DNA of 64,000 nucleotides from Methylotenera sp. (GCF_029946165.1 NZ_JAQSDZ010000010.1:1-64000); one strand, 5' to 3'; positions 48,499-59,127 are shown, counted from the first letter of the stretch. Translations and numbers: made by a program. The notes: generated from the sequence alone by a model not told the origin.

Positions 48499-48816
48499 CT
48501 ATGCGTCCACTGCTTCGCCATTAGATTTGAATACGCGAATTTTGCGACCATCATCTAATGTTTTGAAGCCTACGCGATCACCTTTTTGGGTCGCGCTGTT
48601 AAATAAAGCAACGTTAGAAATGTCTAATGGCATTTCTTTAGCAATGATGCCGCCAGCAATACCTTTCATCGGGTTTGCTTTTGCGTGCTTCTTAACTAAG
48701 TTAAGACCCTCAACAACAACATGACCTGAATCAAGAATACTAATAACTGTACCTTGCTTACCTTTGTCTTTACCGGTATTTAGGATGACTTGATCACCCT
48801 TGCGAATTTTGTTCAT
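48499..48816 (-). CDS. rplX: 50S ribosomal protein L24
   Basis: Early assembly initiator of the large subunit, 105 residues. It starts [20 protein letters not shown], the KOW motif of L24, followed by [17 protein letters not shown] and a GDRVGFK segment. It lies 8 bp after rplN and 8 bp before rplE. Confidence 0.99.
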   Translation of the reverse strand: MNKIRKGDQVILNTGKDKGKQGTVISILDSGHVVVEGLNLVKKHAKANPMKGIAGGIIAKEMPLDISNVALFNSATQKGDRVGFKTLDDGRKIRVFKSNGEAVDA

Positions 48817-48824
48817 GTGAGCTC

Positions 48825-49193
48825 CTACAACACTTCTGGCGCTAATGAAACGATTTTCATGAATTTTTCAGTACGTAATTCACGTGTTACTGGCCCGAAT
48901 ATACGGGTACCAATCGGTTCTAGCTTATTATTTAACAGTACTGCAGCATTGCCATCGAACTTAACTAAAGAACCGTCTGGACGACGAACACCTTTAGCAG
49001 TGCGCACAACTACCGCGCTGTAAACTTCGCCTTTTTTTACGCGACCACGTGGTGCAGCATCTTTGATGCTCACTTTAATGATATCGCCTATTCCAGCGTA
49101 GCGACGTTTAGAGCCACCTAACACCTTGATGCATTGCACAGAGCGCGCACCAGTGTTATCGGCAACTTCTAGCCGAGATTGCATTTGAATCAT
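48825..49193 (-). CDS. rplN: 50S ribosomal protein L14
   Basis: Universal large-subunit protein, 122 residues, starting [20 protein letters not shown], the standard L14 start; this decides ATG 49193 over the in-frame TTG at 49208. GGAG lies about 9 bases upstream. Further signatures are [20 protein letters not shown] and [17 protein letters not shown]. It is the first gene of the spc operon, with its own promoter and a structured leader of about 150 bases. Confidence 0.99.
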   Translation of the reverse strand: MIQMQSRLEVADNTGARSVQCIKVLGGSKRRYAGIGDIIKVSIKDAAPRGRVKKGEVYSAVVVRTAKGVRRPDGSLVKFDGNAAVLLNNKLEPIGTRIFGPVTRELRTEKFMKIVSLAPEVL

Positions 49194-49239
49194 GAGAATA
49201 ATCTCCAACTTAATCCGTTAAAACCAACACCAGCCATTT

Positions 49240-49265
49240 TTAATTGAAACTTATCTTTCAATTAA
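49240..49265 (-). promoter_or_regulatory. Hairpin in the rplN leader
   Basis: Perfect 10-bp AT-rich stem TTAATTGAAA/TTTCAATTAA with a 6-base loop, 47 bp before the rplN start. Together with the larger hairpin at 49294-49335 it forms a structured 5' leader that could bind a regulatory ribosomal protein. Confidence 0.5.
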
Positions 49266-49293
49266 CACGGCCGATAGACCCGGTCAGTATTGG

Positions 49294-49335
49294 GGCGAGA
49301 GCTTATGACTTATTTTTTACAAAAAGTCGCTCGCC
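49294..49335 (-). promoter_or_regulatory. Larger hairpin at the start of the rplN leader
   Basis: Outer arms GGCGAG/CTCGCC and inner arms GACTT/AAGTC, separated by an internal loop and a loop of AT-rich bases. It begins near the predicted transcription start (about 49342). Confidence 0.5.
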
Positions 49336-49348
49336 TAAATAGCCAAAC

Positions 49349-49377
49349 ATTATAACTTGCATCATCAAATAGCGCAA
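49349..49377 (-). promoter_or_regulatory. Sigma70-like promoter of the spc operon
   Basis: On the minus strand a perfect TATAAT (49349-49354) stands 17 bases from a weak -35 TTGCGC (49372-49377), which itself is part of the rpsQ-end hairpin. The position equals the S10/spc border of E. coli. Confidence 0.6.
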
Positions 49378-49404
49378 TTACTATTACTAATAATTACGCT
49401 ATTT
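49367..49404 (-). terminator. Hairpin after rpsQ (end of the S10 unit)
   Basis: 14-bp stem AAATAGCGCAATTA/TAATTACGCTATTT with one mismatch and a 10-base loop, 14 bp after the rpsQ stop. The following TTT is short. It overlaps the -35 of the spc promoter, so folding in RNA and promoter use on DNA share the same bases. Confidence 0.6.
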
Positions 49405-49418
49405 AAACTTACTTTTAC

Positions 49419-49664
49419 TTAAGCTGCTTTAACAACCCAGTTTTTAGTTTTAGAGAGTGGACGACTTTCAACAATCGTTACAATGTCACCTTCTTTACAG
49501 CTGTTAGTTTCATCATGTGCATGAAACTTTTTAGATTGGCGAATAACTTTACCAATCAATGGATGCTTCACTTTACGCTCAACCAACACCGTAACTGTTT
49601 TATCCATTTTGTCACTTGTTACGCGGCCTGTTAAGCTACGTACTACTTTTGTCGTTTCAGTCAT
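49419..49664 (-). CDS. rpsQ: 30S ribosomal protein S17
   Basis: Primary 16S-rRNA-binding protein, 81 residues. It contains [30 protein letters not shown] and [18 protein letters not shown], typical of S17. It ends the S10 operon, 2 bp after rpmC, followed by a hairpin and a 225-bp interval before the rplN start. Confidence 0.99.
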   Translation of the reverse strand: MTETTKVVRSLTGRVTSDKMDKTVTVLVERKVKHPLIGKVIRQSKKFHAHDETNSCKEGDIVTIVESRPLSKTKNWVVKAA

Positions 49665-49666
49665 GA

Positions 49667-49861
49667 TTATGCCTGTTTCGCTTTCTCAGCCAATACAAGC
49701 TTCACACGCGCTACATCTTTGCGTACTTTACCTAGCTGATCTACTTTAGATAATTGCTGAGTTGCTACTTGCATACGTAGAGAGAATTGCGCACGGCGTA
49801 ATTCAATCAATTCTGCATTTAGCTCTTCAACGCTTTTTGCTCTTAAATCGGTTGCTTTCAT
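49667..49861 (-). CDS. rpmC: 50S ribosomal protein L29
   Basis: Protein near the exit tunnel that helps bind trigger factor and SRP, 64 residues. It has [26 protein letters not shown] and [15 protein letters not shown], the L29 signature. It lies 16 bp after rplP and 2 bp before rpsQ. Confidence 0.98.
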   Translation of the reverse strand: MKATDLRAKSVEELNAELIELRRAQFSLRMQVATQQLSKVDQLGKVRKDVARVKLVLAEKAKQA

Positions 49862-49877
49862 TTTAGCTTCCTTATCC

Positions 49878-50294
49878 TTAACTACCGATTTGGCGAGTCA
49901 TGAATGTCGTTTCAATTGGCAACTTTGCAGCAGCCAAACGGAACGCTTCACGTGCAAGCTCTTCGCTCACTCCGTCCATCTCGTATAACATTTTACCTGG
50001 TTGGATTTGAGCAACGTAGTACTCTGTACTACCTTTACCATTACCCATACGTACTTCAGCAGGTTTTTTAGAAATTGGTTGATCTGGGAATATGCGAATC
50101 CATACACGACCACCACGTTTAATGTGACGGGTCATAACGCGACGAGCAGCTTCAATTTGACGAGCAGTTAAACGGCCACGGCCTACTGCTTTCAAACCAA
50201 AATCACCAAAACTTACTTTATTACCCGTAGTTGCAATGCCTTTATTGCGGCCTTTTTGCATCTTACGATATTTTTGTCTAGACGGTTGTAGCAT
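49878..50294 (-). CDS. rplP: 50S ribosomal protein L16
   Basis: Large-subunit protein at the A site, 138 residues, starting [19 protein letters not shown]; it includes [36 protein letters not shown] and [13 protein letters not shown]. Its first 17 bases overlap the end of rpsC, so the two are translationally coupled. Confidence 0.99.
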   Translation of the reverse strand: MLQPSRQKYRKMQKGRNKGIATTGNKVSFGDFGLKAVGRGRLTARQIEAARRVMTRHIKRGGRVWIRIFPDQPISKKPAEVRMGNGKGSTEYYVAQIQPGKMLYEMDGVSEELAREAFRLAAAKLPIETTFMTRQIGS

Positions 50295-51003
50295 CTTTAG
50301 CCCTCGGCTTTCTTACTTTTTTCTCTGGCTCAGCAACTGGAGTTGTAGTAGCGCCGATAGGAGCTTGTACGTTACCAGCAAAAATTTCGCCTTTGAATAC
50401 CCAAACTTTAATACCGATAATACCGTATGTCGTTGAAGCTTCAGCAACACCGTAATCAATGTCAGCACGAAGTGTATGTAATGGCACACGGCCTTCACGA
50501 TACCATTCAGTACGAGCAATTTCGATACCGTTTAAACGACCTGAACTCATGATTTTGATACCTTGTGCACCAAGGCGCATTGCATTTTGCATTGCACGCT
50601 TCATAGCACGACGGAACATCACGCGTTTTTCAAGTTGTTGAGCAATAGATTGCGCAATCAATGCTGCATCAATTTCAGGCTTACGTACTTCTTCAATGTT
50701 TAAATGAACTGGAACGCCCATTAAACCTTGTAAAGTAGCGCGTAAAGACTCAATGTCTTCACCTTTCTTACCGATAACAACACCAGGACGCGCGCTGTAA
50801 ATAGTGATCTTTGCGTTCTTTGCAGGACGCTCAATCAAAATACGGCTAACCGCAGCACTGGCTAATTTTTTGTTTAAGAACTCACGTACTTTAATGTCGC
50901 CTTGCAACATTGCAGGGAAGTTCTTGCTATTGGCATACCAACGTGAGGACCAGTTTTTTTGGACACTCAGACGGAAACCAATTGGATGAATTTTCTGACC
51001 CAT
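50278..51003 (-). CDS. rpsC: 30S ribosomal protein S3
   Basis: Head protein at the mRNA entry tunnel, 241 residues. It starts [20 protein letters not shown] and has a KH domain ([17 protein letters not shown]) and a C-terminal domain [39 protein letters not shown] lysine/arginine-rich tail ([12 protein letters not shown]) extends it slightly beyond E. coli S3 (233). It lies 9 bp after rplV. Confidence 0.99.
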   Translation of the reverse strand: MGQKIHPIGFRLSVQKNWSSRWYANSKNFPAMLQGDIKVREFLNKKLASAAVSRILIERPAKNAKITIYSARPGVVIGKKGEDIESLRATLQGLMGVPVHLNIEEVRKPEIDAALIAQSIAQQLEKRVMFRRAMKRAMQNAMRLGAQGIKIMSSGRLNGIEIARTEWYREGRVPLHTLRADIDYGVAEASTTYGIIGIKVWVFKGEIFAGNVQAPIGATTTPVAEPEKKVRKPRAKDATTV

Positions 51004-51012
51004 GATTATCCC

Positions 51013-51342
51013 TTAGTTACCGACAGTCACATGAATGTGACAGGTTGGTTTAGTAATACGACCCGCGCGACCTTTTGCACGTGGACGAATACGTTTAAGC
51101 ACAATACCTTTATCTACATAAATTGAAGTAACTTTCAATTCGTCGATATCGGCGCCATTGTTGTGTTCGGCGTTAGCAATTGCAGATTCAACCACTTTCT
51201 TAATAATCTCAGCACCTTTTTTAGGTGTGAAATTAAGAATGTTAAGTGCGTGATCTACTTTCTTGCCACGAACAAGGTCTGCCACCAATCTAGCCTTTTG
51301 AGGAGAGAGATGAACACCTTTTAATATTGCAGATACTTGCAT
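51013..51342 (-). CDS. rplV: 50S ribosomal protein L22
   Basis: Exit-tunnel protein, 109 residues. It contains [33 protein letters not shown] and the tunnel loop/C-terminal part [21 protein letters not shown], typical of L22. It lies 9 bp after rpsS and 9 bp before rpsC. Confidence 0.99.
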   Translation of the reverse strand: MQVSAILKGVHLSPQKARLVADLVRGKKVDHALNILNFTPKKGAEIIKKVVESAIANAEHNNGADIDELKVTSIYVDKGIVLKRIRPRAKGRAGRITKPTCHIHVTVGN

Positions 51343-51351
51343 CTTCAGCTC

Positions 51352-51627
51352 CTACTTCTTAGCTTTTTTGTCGGCTGCATGACCTTTGAATGTACGTGTC
51401 AACGCAAATTCACCGAGCTTGTGACCTACCATGTTTTCAGAAATCAACACTGGAATGTGTTGCTTACCATTATGAATTGCAATAGTAAGACCGATAAAAT
51501 CTGGGAAAATTGTAGAGCGACGTGACCAAGTCTTAATTGGTTTACGATCGCGCGTTGCCGCAGCAACTTCTACTTTTTTAGCCAAATGACCATCAATAAA
51601 TGGACCTTTTTTAAGTGAACGTGCCAT
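51352..51627 (-). CDS. rpsS: 30S ribosomal protein S19
   Basis: Head protein that forms a complex with S13, 91 residues: [20 protein letters not shown], then [28 protein letters not shown] and [18 protein letters not shown], all standard. It lies 3 bp after rplB. Confidence 0.99.
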   Translation of the reverse strand: MARSLKKGPFIDGHLAKKVEVAAATRDRKPIKTWSRRSTIFPDFIGLTIAIHNGKQHIPVLISENMVGHKLGEFALTRTFKGHAADKKAKK

Positions 51628-51630
51628 AAA

Positions 51631-52464
51631 TTACCTTACGCCTCTCGGACGACGACTAATACGCATATTATCTGTACGTTTACTGCTACGTGTACGATAA
51701 CCTTTAGTTTTAACACCCCATGGGCTAACTGGATTCATACCTGCAGCTGTACGGCCTTCACCACCACCGTGCGGGTGATCTACCGGGTTCATAACCACAC
51801 CGCGAACGGTTGGACGAACACCACGCCAGCGCATTGCACCAGCTTTACCGATTGAACGCAATGAATGCTCTTCATTACCCACTTCACCTAAAGTTGCCAT
51901 GCAATCAACGTGTACGCGGCGAACTTCACCTGAACGTAAACGCAATTGAGCATAAGCACCTTCACGCGCTAGCAATTGTACAGAAGTACCTGCTGAACGG
52001 GCAATTTGTGCACCTTTACCAGGTTGCAATTCGATACAATGAATTGTGCTACCCACTGGAATGTTACGTAGTGGCATCGCGTTACCTACTTTAATAGGCG
52101 CTTCTGAACCACTAATTAACTGCATACCAGCACTTACGCCACGCGGAGCAATAATATAACGACGCTCACCATCAGCGTAACAAAGCAAAGCAATGTGTGC
52201 TGTACGGTTTGGATCATATTCAATATGTTCTACTGTCGCTGGAATACCAGCTTTATTGCGTAAGAAGTCAATTAAACGGTAATGCTGTTTATGACCACCA
52301 CCTTGGTGACGAACTGTAATACGGCCGTTATTATTACGACCAGCGTTTCTACTTTGACTCTCCAACAGCGGTGCGTGTGGTTTACCTTTATAAAGGTCAG
52401 GTGTTACCACCTTTACTACACCACGACGACCCGGGGACGTTGGCTTGACTTTAACTAATGCCAT
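51631..52464 (-). CDS. rplB: 50S ribosomal protein L2
   Basis: Primary 23S-rRNA-binding protein needed for peptidyl-transferase activity and subunit joining, 277 residues. It contains [20 protein letters not shown] near residue 44 and the C-terminal signature [20 protein letters not shown] with the conserved His. It lies 11 bp after rplW. Confidence 0.99.
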   Translation of the reverse strand: MALVKVKPTSPGRRGVVKVVTPDLYKGKPHAPLLESQSRNAGRNNNGRITVRHQGGGHKQHYRLIDFLRNKAGIPATVEHIEYDPNRTAHIALLCYADGERRYIIAPRGVSAGMQLISGSEAPIKVGNAMPLRNIPVGSTIHCIELQPGKGAQIARSAGTSVQLLAREGAYAQLRLRSGEVRRVHVDCMATLGEVGNEEHSLRSIGKAGAMRWRGVRPTVRGVVMNPVDHPHGGGEGRTAAGMNPVSPWGVKTKGYRTRSSKRTDNMRISRRPRGVR

Positions 52465-52475
52465 CTCATCTCTCC

Positions 52476-52790
52476 TTATTCAGCCGCTGCGAAGTTAATT
52501 TCTTGGCCTGGTTTCAAGCTTACATAAGCTTTTTTCCAGTCTTTACGCTTGCCCATACTTTTGCCAGCGCGCTTTGTTTTACCACCAACATTGATCGTAG
52601 AAACTTTTTCAACTTCAACTTTGAAAACAAGCTCAACGGCAGCTTTAATTTCGGGTTTAGTTGCATCTGTACGAACGATGAAAGCAATTTGCTGATATTT
52701 ATCAGCAATGTAAGTTGCTTTTTCAGTGATTTGTGGTGCTAAGATTACTTGCAACAAGCGATCTTGAGTTTTAGTCATAGCGGTCATCAT
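52476..52790 (-). CDS. rplW: 50S ribosomal protein L23
   Basis: Exit-site protein and docking point for trigger factor and SRP, 104 residues. It contains [21 protein letters not shown] and [31 protein letters not shown]. The start region reads ATGATGA and overlaps the rplD stop by 4 bases; ATGs at 52790, 52787 and 52778 are possible, and GGAG favours the first two. Confidence 0.98.
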   Translation of the reverse strand: MMTAMTKTQDRLLQVILAPQITEKATYIADKYQQIAFIVRTDATKPEIKAAVELVFKVEVEKVSTINVGGKTKRAGKSMGKRKDWKKAYVSLKPGQEINFAAAE

Positions 52791-53413
52791 GCTAACATCT
52801 CCTCAAGTTTCTTCACCGCAGCAACTGTAGCCACTACATTTGGAAAACGCACCAAACTGACTGGGTCAGCGAATTGCGCTTCAACCACCATGACGTTAAT
52901 CAAGTTACGTGAAGATAAATATAAGTTTTCATCAAAGCCATCAGTCAGCACCAATACGCCGCCTTCAAAACCTAGATTTTTAATTTTTTCAGCAAAAGCT
53001 TTAGTTTTAGGTGTAGCTACAACAAACTCTTCAACCACATTCAAACGCTCTTGACGAACCAATTCAGATAAAATCGTTTGCATACCAGCACGGTAAGCTT
53101 TACGGTTAATTTTATGACTGAAGTTTTCTAGAGGTGAGCTAGGAAATGCACGACCGCCTCCACGCCAGATTGGGCTAGACGTCATACCAGCACGTGCGTT
53201 ACCCGTTCCTTTTTGTGCGTACGGCTTGTGTGTAGTATGCGCAACATTACCACGACCCTTTTGTGCACGAGTTGCTGTACGAGCGTTAGCCATGTAAGCA
53301 ACAACTACTTGATGCACTAAAGCTTCGTTAAACTCACGGCCAAAAGTATCATCAGATACCGTTACGCCAGCTTTAACTGCTTTACCATTTTTGTCTTGTA
53401 ATTTCAGTTCCAT
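52787..53413 (-). CDS. rplD: 50S ribosomal protein L4
   Basis: Exit-tunnel protein, 208 residues. It includes [32 protein letters not shown] near residue 44, the tunnel-lining loop, and [20 protein letters not shown]. In E. coli it is also the repressor of the S10 operon, acting on the leader before rpsJ. Here that leader position differs (the promoter lies after rpsJ), so the regulation may differ. It overlaps rplC by one base and rplW by four. Confidence 0.99.
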   Translation of the reverse strand: MELKLQDKNGKAVKAGVTVSDDTFGREFNEALVHQVVVAYMANARTATRAQKGRGNVAHTTHKPYAQKGTGNARAGMTSSPIWRGGGRAFPSSPLENFSHKINRKAYRAGMQTILSELVRQERLNVVEEFVVATPKTKAFAEKIKNLGFEGGVLVLTDGFDENLYLSSRNLINVMVVEAQFADPVSLVRFPNVVATVAAVKKLEEMLA

Positions 53414-54072
53414 TATTTCATCCCCTTCTGAAGCTTAGCTTTAATAGCTGGGCGCACAACAACATCGCCGCCTTTAGAACCAGGGATTGCACCTTTAATC
53501 AACAATAGGTTACGCTCAGCATCAACACGAACGATTTCTAAGTTCTGTGTCGTTACTTTAGTTGCACCTAAGTGACCAGGCATACGCTTACCAGGGAATA
53601 CTCGACCTGGATCTTGCGCCATACCGATTGAACCAGGTACATTATGTGATTTTGAGTTACCGTGAGATGCACGGTTTGACTTAAAGTGATGACGCTTGAT
53701 AGCACCAGCAAAGCCTTTACCCAAAGAAATACCAGTAACATCTACTATTTGACCTGCTTGGAAAATATCAACTGTGATATTTGCACCTGCAGTGTAATTA
53801 GCTAAAACATCACTAGCCACTGGAAATTCATGCACACCAGCGCCTGCAGCAGAACCTGACTTGGCATAATGCCCAGTCAATGCACTGTTGATGCGGCTAG
53901 CACGACGTGTACCGTAAGCAACTTGAAGGCCAGTATAGCCATCGCTTGCGATCGTCTTGATCTGTGTCACGCGGTTAGGTACAACTTCCAACACGGTTAC
54001 TGGGATGCTTGCGCCGTCCTCAGTAAACACGCGGGTCATACCCACTTTGCGACCAATAAGCCCTAAGCTCAT
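53413..54072 (-). CDS. rplC: 50S ribosomal protein L3
   Basis: Early-assembly 23S-rRNA-binding protein, 219 residues. It starts [20 protein letters not shown] and has the L3 signature [23 protein letters not shown] with the conserved Gln-methylation region [22 protein letters not shown] ribosome binding site AAGGA lies 8 bases upstream. Its own promoter lies 67-95 bp before the start, in the 146-bp interval behind rpsJ. Confidence 0.99.
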   Translation of the reverse strand: MSLGLIGRKVGMTRVFTEDGASIPVTVLEVVPNRVTQIKTIASDGYTGLQVAYGTRRASRINSALTGHYAKSGSAAGAGVHEFPVASDVLANYTAGANITVDIFQAGQIVDVTGISLGKGFAGAIKRHHFKSNRASHGNSKSHNVPGSIGMAQDPGRVFPGKRMPGHLGATKVTTQNLEIVRVDAERNLLLIKGAIPGSKGGDVVVRPAIKAKLQKGMK

Positions 54073-54138
54073 GATCGTATCCTTATTATTTAGTTAAAAA
54101 GTCGATTACAATTGACCGACTTCTGTGAAAGAGGGCGG

Positions 54139-54167
54139 ATTATACCGAACCCCCAATATTTTTACAA
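54139..54167 (-). promoter_or_regulatory. Sigma70 promoter of the rplC-rpsQ unit
   Basis: On the minus strand: -35 TTGTAA (54162-54167), 17-base spacer, perfect -10 TATAAT (54139-54144). The predicted start near 54132 gives a leader of about 60 bases before rplC. It lies between rpsJ and rplC instead of before rpsJ as in E. coli. Confidence 0.75.
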
Positions 54168-54218
54168 CTATTTATTACAACTGTATTTTTGACTACAGCA
54201 TTTTTACTACTTAAATTC

Positions 54219-54527
54219 TTACAGCTTGATTTCTACATCCACACCAGCTGGTAAATCTAATTTCATTAACGCATCAACTGTTTTATCTGTTGGATCAACA
54301 ATATCCATCAAACGTTGGTGTGTACGAATTTCGAATTGATCACGTGAAGTTTTGTTAACGTGAGGTGAACGTAAAATATCAAAACGTTCGATGCGTGTTG
54401 GTAATGGTACTGGACCTTTTACCACAGCGCCTGTACGTTTGGCAGTTTCTACGATTTCTTGAGCTGACTGATCAATCAAACGGTAGTCAAATGCTTTAAG
54501 ACGAATACGAATTTTCTGTGTTGACAT
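54219..54527 (-). CDS. rpsJ: 30S ribosomal protein S10
   Basis: Small-subunit head protein, also NusE in transcription antitermination, 102 residues. It contains [58 protein letters not shown] and THQRLMDI. It lies 119 bp after tuf, with a hairpin in between, and 146 bp before rplC. Confidence 0.99.
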   Translation of the reverse strand: MSTQKIRIRLKAFDYRLIDQSAQEIVETAKRTGAVVKGPVPLPTRIERFDILRSPHVNKTSRDQFEIRTHQRLMDIVDPTDKTVDALMKLDLPAGVDVEIKL

Positions 54528-54566
54528 GTTTTACTGCCTTTCTAATTTACTACTTTTCAAAGAGCG

Positions 54567-54592
54567 AAGCGGCAGAGTTCACTCTGCCGCTT
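54567..54592 (-). other. Hairpin between tuf and rpsJ
   Basis: Perfect 11-bp stem AAGCGGCAGAG/CTCTGCCGCTT with a TTCA loop, read on the minus strand 54 bp after the tuf stop and 39 bp before rpsJ. The following bases are not a clear T-tract, so it may be a partial terminator or an mRNA-processing or stability element. Confidence 0.65.
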
Positions 54593-54646
54593 GATTAAAC
54601 TACTTATTTATTACGAATGCTCAATATATCTTTAGTTAAAAACATA

Positions 54647-55837
54647 TTACTCGATGATTTTAGCAACAACACCAGCACCCACAGTACGACCACCTTCACG
54701 GATAGCGAAGCGTAAGCCTTCTTCCATCGCGATTGGAGAGATCAATGTGACTACGATTGATACGTTATCACCTGGCATCACCATTTCTGTGCCTTCTGGT
54801 AATTCTACTGCGCCCGTTACGTCTGTGGTACGGAAGTAGAATTGTGGGCGGTAACCTTGGAAGAATGGTGTGTGACGACCGCCTTCATCTTTACCTAGCA
54901 CATAGATTTCTGCTGTGAATTTTGTGTGTGGTTTGATTGAACCTGATTTAGCTAATACTTGACCACGTTCGATGTCTTCACGTTTTGTACCACGTAGCAA
55001 TACACCTACGTTATCACCAGCCATACCTTGGTCTAGTAATTTACGGAACATTTCAACACCAGTACAAGTAGTTTTTACGGTTGGTTTTAGACCAACAATT
55101 TCAATTTCATCACCGACTTTTACAATACCGCGTTCGATACGGCCTGTTACTACAGTACCACGACCTGAGATTGAGAATACGTCTTCAACTGGCATTAAGA
55201 ATGTACCGTCGATTGCGCGTTCTGGCATTGGGATGTAAGTATCTAATGCTTCTGCTAGACGGAAGATTGATGGCTCGCCGATTTCTGTTTGGTCGCCTTC
55301 TAATGCTGCACGTGCTGAGCCTGTGATGATTGGTGTATCGTCACCTGGGAAGTCGTATTTGCTTAGCAAGTCACGTACTTCCATTTCCACTAGTTCTAAT
55401 AACTCAGCATCGTCTACTAAGTCTGCTTTGTTTAGGTAGACAACGATGTATGGTACGCCAACTTGACGTGCTAATAGGATGTGCTCACGTGTTTGTGGCA
55501 TAGGACCATCAGCAGCTGAACATACTAAGATCGCGCCGTCCATTTGTGCTGCACCGGTAATCATGTTTTTAACATAGTCGGCATGGCCTGGACAGTCTAC
55601 GTGTGCGTAGTGACGGTTGGCTGTTTCGTATTCAACGTGGGCTGTGTTAATGGTAATACCACGTGCTTTTTCTTCTGGTGCCGCGTCAATTTGATCGTAG
55701 GCTTTTGCTTCGCCGCCGAATTTTTTAGACAGGATTGTGGTAATCGCTGCTGTTAATGTTGTTTTACCATGGTCAACGTGGCCAATTGTGCCTACGTTAA
55801 CGTGCGGCTTGGTCCGCTCAAATTTACCTTTTGCCAT
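54647..55837 (-). CDS. tuf: Elongation factor Tu
   Basis: GTPase that brings aminoacyl-tRNA to the ribosome, 396 residues. G1 [13 protein letters not shown]2 region [13 protein letters not shown]3 [11 protein letters not shown], and G4 NKAD are all in place; domains II and III follow, with [17 protein letters not shown] and the C-terminal [13 protein letters not shown]. It lies 42 bp after fusA in the str operon. Betaproteobacteria often carry a second tuf elsewhere; none is in this window. Confidence 0.99.
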   Translation of the reverse strand: MAKGKFERTKPHVNVGTIGHVDHGKTTLTAAITTILSKKFGGEAKAYDQIDAAPEEKARGITINTAHVEYETANRHYAHVDCPGHADYVKNMITGAAQMDGAILVCSAADGPMPQTREHILLARQVGVPYIVVYLNKADLVDDAELLELVEMEVRDLLSKYDFPGDDTPIITGSARAALEGDQTEIGEPSIFRLAEALDTYIPMPERAIDGTFLMPVEDVFSISGRGTVVTGRIERGIVKVGDEIEIVGLKPTVKTTCTGVEMFRKLLDQGMAGDNVGVLLRGTKREDIERGQVLAKSGSIKPHTKFTAEIYVLGKDEGGRHTPFFQGYRPQFYFRTTDVTGAVELPEGTEMVMPGDNVSIVVTLISPIAMEEGLRFAIREGGRTVGAGVVAKIIE

Positions 55838-55879
55838 TTAATTTTCCTTTAAATTTAATATATTAAGAATAGTTTTTAA

Positions 55880-57970
55880 TTACTTCTTATTCATAATGGC
55901 TTCAGCCACGTTTCTTGGTGCTTCTGTGTAGTGCTTAAATTCCATACTATAACTTGCACGACCTTGTGACAATGAACGCACAGTGGTTGAGTAACCAAAC
56001 ATCTCAGCCAATGGCACTTCTGCGCGCAACACTTTACCTGTTGCGTTGTCTTCCATACCTTGAATCATACCGCGACGAGATGACAAATCACCCATGATGT
56101 CGCCCATGTAATCTTCAGGCGTTTCAACTTCTACAGCCATCATAGGCTCTAGCAAGATTGGGTCTGCTTTACGCATACCGTCTTTGAAACCGATTGAAGC
56201 GGCCATTTTAAATGCGTTTTCGTTCGAGTCAACATCATGGTATGAACCATCAAACAATGTTACTTTAACGTCAACAACTGGGAAGCCAGCTAAAACGCCA
56301 GACGGAATAGTTTCGCGCAAACCTTTTTCAACAGCAGGAATGAACTCGCGTGGCACAGTACCGCCTTTAATTTGATCGATAAATTCAAAACCTTTACCTG
56401 GCTCATTTGGCTCAAGAATTAGCCATACGTGACCATACTGACCTTTACCACCAGATTGTTTAACGAACTTACCTTCAACTTCAACCTTTTTCTTGATCGC
56501 TTCACGGTAAGCCACTTGCGGCGCACCAACGTTGGCTTCAACATTAAACTCACGACGCATACGATCTACTAGAATCTCAAGATGCAACTCACCCATACCA
56601 GAAATAATAGTTTGGTTAGTTTCTTCATCTGTTTTAACGCGGAAAGATGGATCTTCTTGCGCCAAGCGGTTTAAAGCAACACCCATTTTTTCTTGGTCAG
56701 CTTTTGTTTTTGGCTCAACAGCAACGTGAATCACCGGCTCAGGGAATATCATGCGCTCTAAAATGATTTCATCATTCAAGCTACATAATGTATCACCTGT
56801 AGTTGCTTCTTTAAGACCAATAGCCGCAGCAATATCACCTGCACGCACTTCAGTTAAAGGCTCACGTGTATTGGCGTGCATTTGCACGATACGACCAATA
56901 CGCTCTTTTTTACCCTTGATTGGGTTGTAAACCGTATCACCAGCGTTAATCACACCTGAATAAACGCGGAAGAAAATCAATTGACCAACAAACGGGTCAG
57001 TCATAATTTTGAACGCTAATGCTGAGAATTTTTCATCATCAGAAGCTCTAAGACGGATTTCATTACCTTCACCGTCTTCAGCTTTAGTTGGAGGAATATC
57101 TGTTGGAGCTGGCATCAACTCAACAACTTTATCCAACATTGCTTGAACGCCTTTGTTTTTGAAAGCTGAACCACATACCATAGGTACGATTTCAAACGCA
57201 ATGGTACGCATACGCAAACCAGTCATAATGTCAGCTTCTGACAAATCACCTTCTTCAAGGTATTTATTCATCAGCTCTTCAGTCGCTTCTGCGGCTGCTT
57301 CAACCATGTTTTCGCGCCATTTATCACATTCAGCTTTTAAGTCTGCCGGGATTTCACGGTAGTCAAATTTCATACCTTGTGAAGCGTCATCCCAATAGAT
57401 AGCCTTCATCTTGATAAGATCAACAACACCTTCGAATTTATCTTCAGCACCGATTGGCACTTGCAAAGGAATTGGATTTGCTTTTAGACGTGCACGCATT
57501 TGATCGTACACTTTAAAGAAGTTAGCACCAGCACGGTCCATTTTATTAACGAACGCTAAACGCGGCACTTTGTATTTATTTGCTTGACGCCATACAGTTT
57601 CAGACTGAGGTTGAACACCGCCCACAGCACAATAAACCATACACGCACCATCAAGCACACGCATTGAACGCTCTACTTCAATCGTAAAGTCAACGTGGCC
57701 TGGAGTATCAATAATATTAATACGATGCTGGTCAAATTGACCAGCCATACCTTTCCAGAAGCAAGTAGTTGCCGCTGAAGTAATAGTAATACCGCGCTCC
57801 TGCTCTTGCTCCATCCAGTCCATTGTTGCAGCGCCATTATGCACTTCACCAATTTTGTGGTTTACGCCTGTGTAAAACAAGATACGTTCAGTCGTTGTAG
57901 TTTTACCGGCATCAATGTGCGCAGAAATACCAATGTTACGATAGCGTTCAATAGGGGTTATACGAGCCAC
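55880..57970 (-). CDS. fusA: Elongation factor G
   Basis: Translocase GTPase, 696 residues. The G domain has [19 protein letters not shown] near residue 17, the G2 [31 protein letters not shown] and [11 protein letters not shown]; domains II-V follow, ending [16 protein letters not shown]-like (here [13 protein letters not shown]). It lies 97 bp after rpsG, with a hairpin in the interval, and 42 bp before tuf. Confidence 0.99.
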   Translation of the reverse strand: MARITPIERYRNIGISAHIDAGKTTTTERILFYTGVNHKIGEVHNGAATMDWMEQEQERGITITSAATTCFWKGMAGQFDQHRINIIDTPGHVDFTIEVERSMRVLDGACMVYCAVGGVQPQSETVWRQANKYKVPRLAFVNKMDRAGANFFKVYDQMRARLKANPIPLQVPIGAEDKFEGVVDLIKMKAIYWDDASQGMKFDYREIPADLKAECDKWRENMVEAAAEATEELMNKYLEEGDLSEADIMTGLRMRTIAFEIVPMVCGSAFKNKGVQAMLDKVVELMPAPTDIPPTKAEDGEGNEIRLRASDDEKFSALAFKIMTDPFVGQLIFFRVYSGVINAGDTVYNPIKGKKERIGRIVQMHANTREPLTEVRAGDIAAAIGLKEATTGDTLCSLNDEIILERMIFPEPVIHVAVEPKTKADQEKMGVALNRLAQEDPSFRVKTDEETNQTIISGMGELHLEILVDRMRREFNVEANVGAPQVAYREAIKKKVEVEGKFVKQSGGKGQYGHVWLILEPNEPGKGFEFIDQIKGGTVPREFIPAVEKGLRETIPSGVLAGFPVVDVKVTLFDGSYHDVDSNENAFKMAASIGFKDGMRKADPILLEPMMAVEVETPEDYMGDIMGDLSSRRGMIQGMEDNATGKVLRAEVPLAEMFGYSTTVRSLSQGRASYSMEFKHYTEAPRNVAEAIMNKK

Positions 57971-58024
57971 GGCTATTACCTTTACTTAAATATTATTGCT
58001 TAAATTCTTAAAGAGCGATGCAAA

Positions 58025-58048
58025 TGGCCTAAGCACTTACTTAGGCCA
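58025..58048 (-). other. Hairpin between rpsG and fusA
   Basis: Perfect 9-bp stem TGGCCTAAG/CTTAGGCCA with a 6-base loop, about 20 bp after the rpsG stop on the minus strand. The bases after it (TTTGCATCGC) are only weakly T-rich. It may regulate read-through into fusA. Confidence 0.6.
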
Positions 58049-58067
58049 GTCAGACAACATTCAAATA

Positions 58068-58538
58068 TTAGAATCTGAAATGTGAGAATGCTTTATTCGC
58101 TTCTGCCATACGGTGAACTTCTTCACGTTTTTTCATTGCTGAACCACGACCTTCTGAAGCTTCAGTTAATTCAGCAGCTAAACGCAAGCCCATTGACTTC
58201 TCACCACGTTTACGCGCGGCATCACGCATCCAACGCATTGCCAAAGCACTACGACGGTTAGGACGCACTTCAACTGGCACCTGATAGTTAGCACCACCGA
58301 CGCGACGGCTTTTAACTTCGACCAATGGACGCAAGTTTGTTAACGCAAGCGTAAATACTTCCAAAGCATCTTTACCTGTTTTAGCTGTAATTTGATCAAA
58401 CGCACCGTATAAAATACGCTCTGCAACAGATTTTTTACCACCTGTCATTAATACGTTTACAAATTTTGATACTTCTTGGCTTCCAAATTTTGGATCAGGA
58501 AGAATGTTGCGTTTGGGGACTTCTCTACGTCTTGGCAT
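58068..58538 (-). CDS. rpsG: 30S ribosomal protein S7
   Basis: Head assembly initiator, 156 residues: [20 protein letters not shown], then [41 protein letters not shown] and [18 protein letters not shown]. In E. coli S7 represses the str operon between rpsL and rpsG. The rpsL-rpsG interval here is 90 bp and could hold such a site. The next gene is fusA. Confidence 0.99.
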   Translation of the reverse strand: MPRRREVPKRNILPDPKFGSQEVSKFVNVLMTGGKKSVAERILYGAFDQITAKTGKDALEVFTLALTNLRPLVEVKSRRVGGANYQVPVEVRPNRRSALAMRWMRDAARKRGEKSMGLRLAAELTEASEGRGSAMKKREEVHRMAEANKAFSHFRF

Positions 58539-58628
58539 TATTTTCTCTATTCTATAAAATTAGTTTTTGCTAGCAACTACATTAGCAAGGCGTTTCAGCC
58601 GCTTAAATGCATCACACTACCGTAACAA

Positions 58629-59015
58629 TTACGCTGCTTTACCTGCTTTAGGGCGTTTAGCACCGTATTTAGAACGTGATTGTTTACGATCTTTAACACC
58701 AGCCGTATCCAAACTACCGCGCACCATATGGTAACGTACACCTGGCAAATCTTTTACACGGCCGCCGCGTAGCAATACCACGCTATGCTCTTGCAAGTTA
58801 TGGCCTTCACCACCGATGTAACTAATCACTTCGTAGCCGTTAGTCAAACGTACTTTTGCAACTTTACGCAAAGCAGAGTTAGGCTTTTTAGGTGTTGTTG
58901 TATAAACACGAGTACATACACCACGTTTTTGTGGACATGATTCAAGTGCTGGCACTTTACTTTTTGTGACCACTTTAGCGCGTGGTTTGCGTATTAACTG
59001 ATTGATGGTTGGCAT
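58629..59015 (-). CDS. rpsL: 30S ribosomal protein S12
   Basis: Decoding-centre protein, 128 residues, three longer than E. coli S12. The streptomycin-site lysines are intact in [19 protein letters not shown] and [20 protein letters not shown], so the sequence predicts streptomycin sensitivity at this gene. It starts [20 protein letters not shown]. It is the first gene of the str operon, with its own promoter 124-152 bp upstream and a hairpin in the leader. Confidence 0.99.
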   Translation of the reverse strand: MPTINQLIRKPRAKVVTKSKVPALESCPQKRGVCTRVYTTTPKKPNSALRKVAKVRLTNGYEVISYIGGEGHNLQEHSVVLLRGGRVKDLPGVRYHMVRGSLDTAGVKDRKQSRSKYGAKRPKAGKAA

Positions 59016-59088
59016 TGCCCTAATCCCTTATTTAAGTCATCTAAATTGATGTCTTCAAATATTACTTTTAAAATTTTGCAAAACAAAT

Positions 59089-59127
59089 CAGGATAGCAAT
59101 GTCATCGCTGACAATTTAGCTATCCTG
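59089..59127 (-). promoter_or_regulatory. Hairpin in the str-operon leader (attenuator or terminator)
   Basis: Two stacked stems: CAGGATAGC/GCTATCCTG (9 bp) and TGTCA/TGACA (5 bp) with an internal loop and a 4-base loop. It is followed on the minus strand by ATTTGTTTT. It begins only a few bases after the predicted str start (about 59132), so it can stop rpoC read-through and attenuate rpsL transcription. Confidence 0.65.
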
